The notes under the pieces were generated by a model. It ran no database searches. It had not been told where the DNA came from and saw only the letters and a program-made list of their open reading frames with translations. 6,187 nt of DNA from an uncultured Clostridia bacterium (lineage in GTDB: Bacteria > Bacillota > Clostridia > Oscillospirales > CAG-382), in contig CAJOMW010000066.1 of NCBI GenBank assembly GCA_905235695.1, positions 1 through 6,187 of the forward strand, written 5' to 3'. Shown here one piece after another: positions 1 through 5,705 of the stretch (positions are counted from its first letter, which is position 1; every line of letters starts with the position of its first letter). The position numbers were made by a program, and so were the translations under genes.

Positions 1-1
1 C

Positions 2-112
2 ACAATTCACCGAATGAAGCACGGAGAGGCGATAAGTACCAAAACCCTCGACACGCTTTGCTATATTCTCGACTGCCGGGTGCAGGACATCATAGAATTT
101 GTCAAGGAATAG
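2..112 (+). CDS. Cro/CI-type helix-turn-helix regulator, C-terminal fragment
   Basis: The window opens inside this gene; the last 36 codons are readable in the frame that starts at base 2 and ends in TAG at 110-112. The visible peptide has the order R-M-K-H-G-E, then I-S-T-K-T-L-D-T-L-C, then I-L-D-C, then D-I-I-E-F. That is the recognition-helix and C-terminal pattern of the very small (about 65-75 residue) Cro/CI-like XRE regulators common in Clostridia, where an S-x-K-T-L-D-x-L-C helix precedes I-L-D-C-x-x-x-D-I-I-E. The protein is expected to bind DNA as a cytoplasmic dimer, but nothing here shows its target. The start and first helices lie upstream of the window. No hairpin terminator is visible between it and the yicC promoter. 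The family call is firm; any specific role would be a guess. Confidence 0.85.
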   Translation, partial: TIHRMKHGEAISTKTLDTLCYILDCRVQDIIEFVKE

Positions 113-130
113 AAAAAAGTCCCGTAAATC

Positions 131-159
131 TTGACAAAATCAACTTGCCGATATATAAT
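131..159 (+). promoter_or_regulatory. Consensus sigma-A promoter for the yicC operon
   Basis: TTGACA at 131-136 and TATAAT at 154-159 are both perfect matches to the vegetative -35 and -10 hexamers, separated by an optimal 17 bp. Transcription would start near A166, leaving a leader of about 53 nt before the ATG at 219. There is no TG extended -10 element. It lies 18 bp after the stop of the upstream regulator and faces the yicC-remA-gmk-rpoZ-priA-def-fmt run, so it is inferred to drive that operon. Confidence 0.88.
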
Positions 160-214
160 TATCATAGGCTAAAAGTGTTATTTATGATTTAATGCCGTAC
201 TATCAATTATTTTT

Positions 215-218
215 GGAG
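215..218 (+). promoter_or_regulatory. Shine-Dalgarno GGAG of yicC (start ambiguous)
   Basis: GGAG at 215-218 is the only good Shine-Dalgarno match in the leader. It touches ATG219 directly, which is too close for normal use, is 18 nt from ATG237 (too far), and is 9 nt from ATT228. The three following genes (remA, gmk, rpoZ) all use a 9-nt gap, so the site argues either for AUU initiation at 228 or for atypical use of ATG219. Confidence 0.55.
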
Positions 219-1112
219 ATGATTACCATTCTTAGCATGACGGGCTGCGGATACGCACGTATTCAGGGCGAAACTACGATAATAACGGCCGAGATAAAAT
301 CGGTCAACTCAAGGTATCTCGACATAAACTGCAAGATGCCGAGAGCCTACAGCAGAGTAGAAGAAAAGGTAAAGGCGCTTATAGGCACCTTCACCACGCG
401 CGGAAAGATAGACGTATACATAACCGCCGAGGCAGTTCCCGGCGCCGCAAACTCGTTCATATCCATAGACGAGGCATATCTTCTCAACTACCTCGACTGC
501 CTCAGAGAGCTGAATGAAAAGTACGGATTGAAGGACGATATTTCTGTTATGAACGTCGCTCAGAACCGAGATATATTCACGTCAGTCAAGGCGGACGACT
601 CCACCGATGAGCTTTGGGCGAGACTTGAGCCTGCTCTGAAAGCGGCGCTCGAGGATTTCGTAACAATGAAAAAGGCGGAAGGCGATAGACTTGCAAAGGA
701 CATACTCTCAAAGATTGACGTTCTCGAAGGCTACGTCGCCGAGATAGAAAAGCACGCGCCGGAGGTCGTAGAAGAATACGAAAACAGACTTACGGCAAGA
801 ATAGAAGAAATGTGCAAAGGACTTGAGATTGACAAGACGAGAATAGTCGAAGAGGTTGCTATTTTTGCAGACAGGGTAGCCGTTGACGAAGAGATAGTCC
901 GCCTCAAGAGCCACATAAAACAGTTCCGAGATATGATATCCGGAAAAGGCGACGAGCCGTGCGGCAGGAAGCTCGATTTTCTGCTCCAGGAGGTCAACCG
1001 CGAGATAAACACGACCGGCTCAAAGTGCAACAATGCGCTTATAGCCAAGATAGTTGTAGACGCTAAGAGCGAAGCGGAAAAAATAAGGGAGCAGATACAG
1101 AACATTGAGTAA
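219..1112 (+). CDS. yicC: YicC/YloC family endoribonuclease
   Basis: Member of the YicC/YloC family, whose E. coli and B. subtilis members have been reported as endoribonucleases acting in RNA turnover in the cytoplasm. With the chosen start it has 297 residues, the usual family length (about 290). The N-terminal YicC domain shows the hallmark S-M-T-G (residues 6-9), then S-V-N-S-R-Y-L-D and T-R-G-K-I-D. The C-terminal DUF1732 domain shows F-A-D-R-V-A-V-D-E-E-I-x-R-L-x-S-H, then G-R-K-L-D-F-L-L-Q-E-V-N-R-E-I-N-T (about 249-265) with S-K following, and the nearly invariant ending R-E-Q-I-Q-N-I-E. The start is uncertain. ATG219 abuts a GGAG (215-218) with no spacer; ATG192 adds nine non-homologous residues and has no Shine-Dalgarno; ATT228 would be correctly spaced. 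It is the first gene after the consensus promoter. Family assignment is secure; the exact start is not. Confidence 0.95.
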   Translation: MITILSMTGCGYARIQGETTIITAEIKSVNSRYLDINCKMPRAYSRVEEKVKALIGTFTTRGKIDVYITAEAVPGAANSFISIDEAYLLNYLDCLRELNEKYGLKDDISVMNVAQNRDIFTSVKADDSTDELWARLEPALKAALEDFVTMKKAEGDRLAKDILSKIDVLEGYVAEIEKHAPEVVEEYENRLTARIEEMCKGLEIDKTRIVEEVAIFADRVAVDEEIVRLKSHIKQFRDMISGKGDEPCGRKLDFLLQEVNREINTTGSKCNNALIAKIVVDAKSEAEKIREQIQNIE

Positions 1113-1131
1113 AAATCCTGCGGCTTTTAAT

Positions 1132-1159
1132 AATTCATAATGCATAATTCATAATTGAT
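1132..1159. repeat. Degenerate 7-bp tandem repeat, four units
   Basis: Four consecutive heptamers read AATTCAT, AATGCAT, AATTCAT and AATTGAT in the spacer between yicC and remA. Units 1 and 3 are identical and units 2 and 4 each differ by one base. The tract is far more AT-rich than the flanking coding DNA. Similar reiterated AATTCAT strings are, from memory, common in intergenic DNA of gut Clostridia, sometimes beside small mobile elements. No inverted repeats or target duplication are visible here, so no mobile element is claimed. Confidence 0.75.
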
Positions 1160-1260
1160 GACACTGCCGAAAAAGAAGCAGAAAGCGGCGCTTTTGCCAT
1201 ATACAACCATGCTCATCAGAGCAACAGATACCCCAAAAGATAAAGAAAGGACCCCCACAG

Positions 1261-1530
1261 ATGAAGCTGATAAACATAGGCTACGGCAATATGATAAACT
1301 CCCAAAAGGTCGTCTCCGTCGTAAGCCCGGACGCCGCTCCCATAAAGCGGCTTATACAGGATACGCGCGACACGGGAAGGCTTATCGACGCAACGAGCGG
1401 AAAAAAGACAAGATCCGTTATCGTGACCGACAGCGGACACATTGTCCTGTCCGCACTTACCTCCGAAGCGCTCCAGGGCAGACTCAACGGAGCGGCGGAG
1501 CAGGACGAAAGGATGGACGACGATGAGTGA
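1261..1530 (+). CDS. remA: RemA family extracellular-matrix/osmoprotection regulator (DUF370)
   Basis: An 89-residue protein closely matching B. subtilis RemA (YlzA), a ring-forming DNA-binding regulator that activates biofilm matrix and osmoprotection genes. Visible family signatures are I-N-I-G-Y-G-N-M (4-11), V-S-P-D-A-A-P-I-K-R-L-I-Q-D (21-34), and the basic stretch around S-G-K-K-T-R-S-V-I (46-54), the segment associated with DNA contact in the family. The tail after N-G is acidic and variable. ATG1261 is supported by AAAGGA at 1246-1251, nine bases upstream, and by homology from residue 2. The stop overlaps the gmk start by 8 bp, so the two are probably translationally coupled. Which genes it regulates in this organism cannot be read from the window; biofilm control is knowledge from Bacillus, and clostridial homologues may regulate other targets. 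Confidence 0.95.
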   Translation: MKLINIGYGNMINSQKVVSVVSPDAAPIKRLIQDTRDTGRLIDATSGKKTRSVIVTDSGHIVLSALTSEALQGRLNGAAEQDERMDDDE

Positions 1531-2155
1531 AATAAAGCAGGACGCCAATAAAAAAGGACTGCTCGTGGTGGTCTCCGGTCCGTCGGGCGTCGGAAAGGGC
1601 ACGGTACTTTCTAAGGTGCTCGAATCGAGCGACGAGTACGTGTATTCGGTATCGGCAACCACAAGAGAGCCGAGAGAAGGGGATAAGGACGGAGTAAACT
1701 ACTTCTTTATCTCAAAGCAAGAGTTTGAAAAGCGCATAGAGGAGGACAAGTTCCTCGAGTATGCGGAGTATAACGGAAATTATTACGGAACCCCGAAGGA
1801 TTACGTGGAGAAAAAGCTCGCAGAGGGCAAGAACGTATTTCTCGAAATCGAGGTTCAGGGCGCAATGCAGATAAAGACCAAATGCCCGGACGCATTTATG
1901 GTGTTTATAGCCCCCGAAAGCAAGGAGGCTCTCATAGAAAGACTCAAGGGAAGGGCGACCGAGACGCAGGAAGCTATAAATAACCGCATAAAGATAGCCG
2001 AAAGAGAGCTGAGAGCCTGCCTCATATACGACCGCATAGCGATAAACGAAACAGGAAAGATAGACGAGTGCGCAGCGGACGTTATGGCGGCAGTGCGAGC
2101 CGAAAAGCTCAAACCCGAGCGCATATTCGATAAGATAAAGCAGTTTATTCAGTAA
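1523..2155 (+). CDS. gmk: Guanylate kinase
   Basis: Cytoplasmic guanylate kinase, transferring a phosphate from ATP to GMP to make GDP for nucleic-acid synthesis and (p)ppGpp metabolism. It has 210 residues, the family's usual size. The P-loop G-P-S-G-V-G-K-G-T is at 19-27. The GMP-binding segment S-A-T-T-R-E-P-R-E-G-D-K-D-G-V-N-Y-F-F is at 44-62, with R48, R51 and Y60. F-L-E-Y-A-x-x-x-G-N-Y-Y-G-T follows at 77-90, then L-E-I-E-V-Q-G-A (107-114), where many homologues have Asp instead of the second Glu, a conservative change. The lid region R-L-x-x-R-A-T-E-T is at 140-148. ATG1523 is chosen because AAAGGA lies nine bases upstream (1508-1513) and homology begins soon after; an upstream in-frame ATG at 1442 would add 27 unrelated residues over remA. 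The 8-bp overlap with remA (ATGAGTGA) suggests coupled translation. Confidence 0.98.
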   Translation: MSEIKQDANKKGLLVVVSGPSGVGKGTVLSKVLESSDEYVYSVSATTREPREGDKDGVNYFFISKQEFEKRIEEDKFLEYAEYNGNYYGTPKDYVEKKLAEGKNVFLEIEVQGAMQIKTKCPDAFMVFIAPESKEALIERLKGRATETQEAINNRIKIAERELRACLIYDRIAINETGKIDECAADVMAAVRAEKLKPERIFDKIKQFIQ

Positions 2156-2192
2156 ATAATAATATTTATATACAGCAAAGGAGTAATTCAAA

Positions 2193-2540
2193 ATGGTAAA
2201 GCCAACGATTGCAGAACTTTCTCAGAACAATAAGTATAACAGGTATACCCTCGTCATGGCGGCGGCAAAGGGCGCGAGATACGTCATCGACAAGGAAAAC
2301 TACGCAAAGGAACACGCCGAGTACGAGCAGCTCAAAAACGTTGCTTCCGCAGGCGGCAAAAAGGTCGAGGTATCCGACGAAAAGCCTGTAAAAGAGGCAA
2401 TAAACATGATATACAACGGCGAGATGCTCATAAAGCTCCCCGATGAGACAAAGAACGAGAGCGCTTCCTATGCGTCCGATCCGTACGGCTCGTTCTCGGA
2501 TTATGACGACGTGCCCGAAGAAACCGAAGATAAGGAATAA
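2193..2540 (+). CDS. rpoZ: DNA-directed RNA polymerase omega subunit
   Basis: Omega subunit, which clamps the beta-prime subunit and aids RNA polymerase assembly. The core pattern is P-T-I-A-E-L near the N-terminus, N-R-Y-T-L-V-M-A-A-A-K-G-A-R (16-29), and E-K-P-V-K-E-A-I-N-M-I-Y-N-G-E-M (63-78). At 115 residues it is longer than the roughly 65-90 residues usual for bacterial omega. The extra length is a charged segment at about 32-60 between the two core blocks and an acidic tail at 84-115 (12 Asp/Glu against 2 Lys). ATG2193 is supported by AAAGGAG at 2177-2183 with a nine-base gap. It follows gmk by 37 bp, as in the Bacillus and Clostridia order gmk-rpoZ. The family call rests on the core motifs plus position and is strong; the function of the insert and tail is unknown. 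Confidence 0.93.
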   Translation: MVKPTIAELSQNNKYNRYTLVMAAAKGARYVIDKENYAKEHAEYEQLKNVASAGGKKVEVSDEKPVKEAINMIYNGEMLIKLPDETKNESASYASDPYGSFSDYDDVPEETEDKE

Positions 2541-2574
2541 TTTATCAGATAAATCACACTGCCGGAGGTAAGAC

Positions 2575-5181
2575 GTGCTGTACGCAAGCGTCAGAATTTT
2601 AAACGCACCCTACAATATAGATAAGAGCTACGACTATCACGTTCCGCTGCACCTGGAAGACAGAATTTCAGAGGGCAGTATAGTCGTTGTGCCCTTCGGC
2701 GGAGGAAACAAGACGAGAAATGCGCTGGTCGAGAAGTTAAAGACCGATACACAGGTAAAGCAGACAAAGCCCGTTCTGGGAGTGCCGGGTAAGTATCTCT
2801 TTATAAAAAAAGAGCTGCTCGAGCTGTGCAAATTCATGAGCGAGCACCTGTTCTGCTCGGTCGGAGACGCAGCGAGGTGCATTATACCGTCCGGAGTCGG
2901 AGTCGGCAGCGTTCCGTTCTATTATCTCGGAGAAAACGGAGAGGAAAACGCCGCAAAGGCGTCCCTCAACCAGGTCTCAAAGAATGTTCTCGAGTATATA
3001 ATAAGAAACGGCAGAGTGTCCGAAAGCGAGCTTAAGAGCCACTTCGGCGTAGGAGCTGTTCAGTGCGCAAAGGCACTTGTCGGGCTCGGTATATGCGAAA
3101 CGGAAAACGGCTACGAGTGCAGAGTAAATACAAAGAGCGAAAGGTATGCGGAGGCGGTATTCGACGAAGAAGTACTGTCGTCGGTGAGTGACGGTAAGAT
3201 CAGCCTTACTCCTAAGCAGAAAGTAGTATACGAACTGCTTCTCCAATACGAATCGCCCTGTCCGCTCTCGGAGCTGACGCAGGCGGCAGGTGTCGGCGCA
3301 TCGGTTATAAGCGAACTGTCAAAAAAAGGCGTTTGCCGCATTTTCGACGTGGAGTACGACCGCTCGGAGGACGTTCTCGGCGTATACGAATCGGATTATG
3401 AAAAGGATTTTACACTGTCGGATGAGCAGAGCGAGGCACTGCGCCGTCTCAGCGAGCTGTACTATTCCGAAAAGCCCGAAGCGGCTCTGCTTTGGGGCGT
3501 TACCGGTAGCGGAAAGACGAACGTCATTCTGAAGCTCATTGACAAGGTTATAGCCGACGGAAAGACCGTCATAGTCCTTGTGCCGGAAATTGCACTTACC
3601 TCTCAGACGGTCGGACGGTTTGCGGCAAGGTACAAAAAAGAGGGCATTGCACTTCTTCATTCCGCACTTTCCGCAGGTGAACGCATGGACGCGTGGAAGA
3701 GGATAAACGAGGGCGAAGTCAAAATAGTTATAGGCACGCGGAGTGCGGTTTTTGCTCCGATAGACAACCTCGGACTTATAGTTATGGATGAGGAACACGA
3801 CTCATCGTTCAAGTCGGACAGATCCCCGAAATATCACGCCAGAGAAATAGCAAAATTCAGGTGCGTCTTTAATAACGCTCTGCTCGTCATGGCGTCAGCC
3901 ACGCCGAGTATTGAAAGCTTTTACAAGGCTAAGAGCGGAAAATACAGTCTTGTGACGCTCAGAGAGCGCTTTGCCGGCGCAGAGCTGCCGACGGTAGATA
4001 TTTACGACATGAAGAGCGAGCCGTATTACGTTATGCCGGAGGACGAATACAAGCCGGAGGACGACGCAGCGCTTACAAGCGAGGCGGAAATGTTTGAAGG
4101 CGGAGGCGTTGTCGATGTAAAGGGGCTTCTCAGAAGGGAAAAGAGCGCAGAGGATTCGGCTATTCCCCTTATGATAGGCAAAAAGCTGAAGGAAGAGATA
4201 CAGGGCGTTCTCGACAGGAAAGAGCAGGCGATACTGTTTATAAACCGCCGAGGTTACCGTGCTTTTGCGACCTGCCGCTCATGCGGATACGTATTTACCT
4301 GCCCCAACTGCAGCGTATCAATGACGCATCACAAGAACCGCCGCACGGGGCAGAGCCACATGGTCTGCCATTATTGCGGATATACGGAAAAGCTTCCTCA
4401 GGAATGTCCGAGGTGCAAAAAAGAAAAGATAATGTTTATGGGAAGCGGCACCCAGCTTCTCGAAGAGACGCTTTCAAAGGACTTCCCGTCGGCAAGGGTG
4501 CTCAGAATGGACGCCGACACCACGACGTTTAAATTTTCACACGATAAGATACTCAGAGAGTTCAGAGAGGGTGCGGCGGATATTCTCGTCGGCACTCAGA
4601 TGGTCGCAAAGGGACACGATTTTCCGAACGTATCTCTCGTAGGAGTAGTCCTTGCGGACACGTCGCTGTACGTCAACGATTTCAGAGCTAACGAAAAGAC
4701 GTTTTCGCTCCTGACGCAGGTGCTCGGAAGGGCAGGGCGAAAGGAAAAGACGGGCAGAGCGGTGCTTCAGACGTATTCTCCGGGCAATGAGGTGCTGGAG
4801 CTTGCGGCAAAGCAGGATTACGAGCGGTTTTATGACATGGAGACAGCATTCAGAAGGTCCTCGGTCTTTCCGCCATACTGCGACATAGTAACGCTGTCGT
4901 TCTCGTCGGAGGTAGAGACGGATCTGCTCAATGCGGTAAAGATATTCGGAGCAGAACTCGACTCGCTTGCAAAGAGCGAGTATCAGGACGTAAAATTCAT
5001 ACTGTACGGTCCTTTCAGAAACGAAATATATAAGATAGCGGGCAGATACCGCATGAGATACATAATAAAGTGCCGCGATTCGGCAAGGCTGCGAGCCATG
5101 CTCTCGTCGCTTCTGAAAAAATACGCCGCCGGCTTAAAAAACGTCACGCTTTCCGCAGACGTGAATCCGGCAAACCTTTAA
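2575..5181 (+). CDS. priA: Primosomal protein N' (replication restart helicase PriA)
   Basis: PriA is a 3'-5' superfamily 2 DNA helicase that recognises stalled forks and reloads the replicative helicase. It has 868 residues, longer than the usual 730-830. Order: N-terminal 3'-DNA-binding domain (1 to about 105, with V-V-V-P-F-G-G-G), two winged-helix-like segments (about 130-180 and 211-260), helicase lobe 1 with Walker A G-V-T-G-S-G-K-T (308-315, K314) and the DEEH box (405-408). An acidic insert follows at about 482-529. Lobe 2 holds the zinc-binding module with all eight cysteines (C567, C570, C576, C579, C598, C601, C611, C614) and Q-V-L-G-R-A-G-R (715-722), then the C-terminal domain ending D-V-N-P-A-N-L. 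The start is GTG2575: GGAGG at 2564-2568 is six bases upstream and homology begins at residue 2. It lies 34 bp after rpoZ; coaBC, often between them, is absent. Confidence 0.97.
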   Translation: MLYASVRILNAPYNIDKSYDYHVPLHLEDRISEGSIVVVPFGGGNKTRNALVEKLKTDTQVKQTKPVLGVPGKYLFIKKELLELCKFMSEHLFCSVGDAARCIIPSGVGVGSVPFYYLGENGEENAAKASLNQVSKNVLEYIIRNGRVSESELKSHFGVGAVQCAKALVGLGICETENGYECRVNTKSERYAEAVFDEEVLSSVSDGKISLTPKQKVVYELLLQYESPCPLSELTQAAGVGASVISELSKKGVCRIFDVEYDRSEDVLGVYESDYEKDFTLSDEQSEALRRLSELYYSEKPEAALLWGVTGSGKTNVILKLIDKVIADGKTVIVLVPEIALTSQTVGRFAARYKKEGIALLHSALSAGERMDAWKRINEGEVKIVIGTRSAVFAPIDNLGLIVMDEEHDSSFKSDRSPKYHAREIAKFRCVFNNALLVMASATPSIESFYKAKSGKYSLVTLRERFAGAELPTVDIYDMKSEPYYVMPEDEYKPEDDAALTSEAEMFEGGGVVDVKGLLRREKSAEDSAIPLMIGKKLKEEIQGVLDRKEQAILFINRRGYRAFATCRSCGYVFTCPNCSVSMTHHKNRRTGQSHMVCHYCGYTEKLPQECPRCKKEKIMFMGSGTQLLEETLSKDFPSARVLRMDADTTTFKFSHDKILREFREGAADILVGTQMVAKGHDFPNVSLVGVVLADTSLYVNDFRANEKTFSLLTQVLGRAGRKEKTGRAVLQTYSPGNEVLELAAKQDYERFYDMETAFRRSSVFPPYCDIVTLSFSSEVETDLLNAVKIFGAELDSLAKSEYQDVKFILYGPFRNEIYKIAGRYRMRYIIKCRDSARLRAMLSSLLKKYAAGLKNVTLSADVNPANL

Positions 5182-5199
5182 AACAGATATACCCGAAAA

Positions 5200-5203
5200 G
5201 AGG
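5200..5203 (+). promoter_or_regulatory. Shine-Dalgarno GAGG deciding the TTG start of def
   Basis: GAGG at 5200-5203 lies seven bases before TTG5211. No in-frame ATG or GTG exists between the end of priA and the first conserved def residues, so this site together with homology fixes TTG as the start codon. Confidence 0.8.
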
Positions 5204-5210
5204 AAGAATT

Positions 5211-5690
5211 TTGGCAATACTTAATATAATCACCGAAGAAAACGAAATTTTAAGAAAGACAAGTAAACCCGTTGACGGCGTGACGCCGCGAATCGAAACT
5301 CTGCTCGACGACATGGCGGATACCCTCATAAAGGCAGGGGGAGTCGGACTTGCGGCTGTGCAGGTAGGTATCCTCAGAAGGATATTTATTATTGACATAG
5401 GCGTCGAGGACGGCAAAAACGAGATAATTGAATTTATAAATCCGGAAATAATAAAGAAGAGCGGAAAGCAGGAAGAGGTCGAGGGATGCCTTTCCGTGCC
5501 GAATAAATACGCCATTACGAGGCGGCCGGCGAAGGTCACGGTAAGGGCCGAAAACCGCAAGGGAGAGAAGTTTGAATACACGGGCGAAGGACTTTTCGCG
5601 CGCTGTCTCTGCCACGAATACGACCACCTCGACGGAATTCTGTACACCGATAATGCCATAGAGATGCTCGATCCGGAAGATGTTGAATAG
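5211..5690 (+). CDS. def: Peptide deformylase
   Basis: Peptide deformylase, a metalloenzyme that removes the N-formyl group from nascent proteins at the ribosome exit. It has 159 residues. All three catalytic motifs are intact: G-G-V-G-L-A-A-V-Q (43-51), E-G-C-L-S (91-95) with metal ligand C93, and H-E-Y-D-H (135-139) with metal ligands H135 and H139 and general base E136. Many homologues have H-E-I/L-D-H, so Tyr137 is a mild variation. TTG5211 is the inferred start because it puts A-I-L-N-I-I directly after Met, matching the family's short N-terminus, and has a well-spaced GAGG. The frame stays open upstream to an ATG at 5070, but that stretch lies inside the 3' end of priA and has no deformylase character. 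def sits 29 bp after priA and 15 bp before fmt, the classic pairing of opposing steps in the formyl-methionine cycle. Confidence 0.97.
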   Translation: MAILNIITEENEILRKTSKPVDGVTPRIETLLDDMADTLIKAGGVGLAAVQVGILRRIFIIDIGVEDGKNEIIEFINPEIIKKSGKQEEVEGCLSVPNKYAITRRPAKVTVRAENRKGEKFEYTGEGLFARCLCHEYDHLDGILYTDNAIEMLDPEDVE

Positions 5691-5705
5691 AGGATTGATT
5701 ATTTG

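Noticed and set aside
1111..1131. Possible terminator directly after yicC (run of A, TCC, TGC, GG, run of T)
   Set aside because: Only two G:C pairs next to a mismatch; not a stable hairpin.
1181..1195. Possible intrinsic terminator before remA (AAAGC, GGC loop, GCTTT)
   Set aside because: The stem is only five or six pairs and is not followed by a T-tract beyond four bases; too weak to call.
1442..1522. N-terminal extension of gmk from an upstream ATG
   Set aside because: The 27 added residues have no kinase homology and sit inside remA; ATG1523 has a well-spaced AAAGGA.
1155..1526. A 123-codon + strand open frame beginning at TTG across the yicC-remA spacer and most of remA
   Set aside because: It overlaps remA almost fully in another frame, its product is an Arg/Lys-rich string with no family character, and remA has clear homology and a Shine-Dalgarno.
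2556..2564. The 9-mer ACACTGCCG also occurs at 1161-1169, both just ahead of operon genes
   Set aside because: The match does not extend on either side, the distance to the next start differs greatly, and in the second case it merges into the priA Shine-Dalgarno; likely chance.
5070..5210. N-terminal extension of def from an ATG within priA
   Set aside because: The extra 47 codons cover the conserved end of priA and are not deformylase-like; TTG1 at 5211 has its own GAGG.
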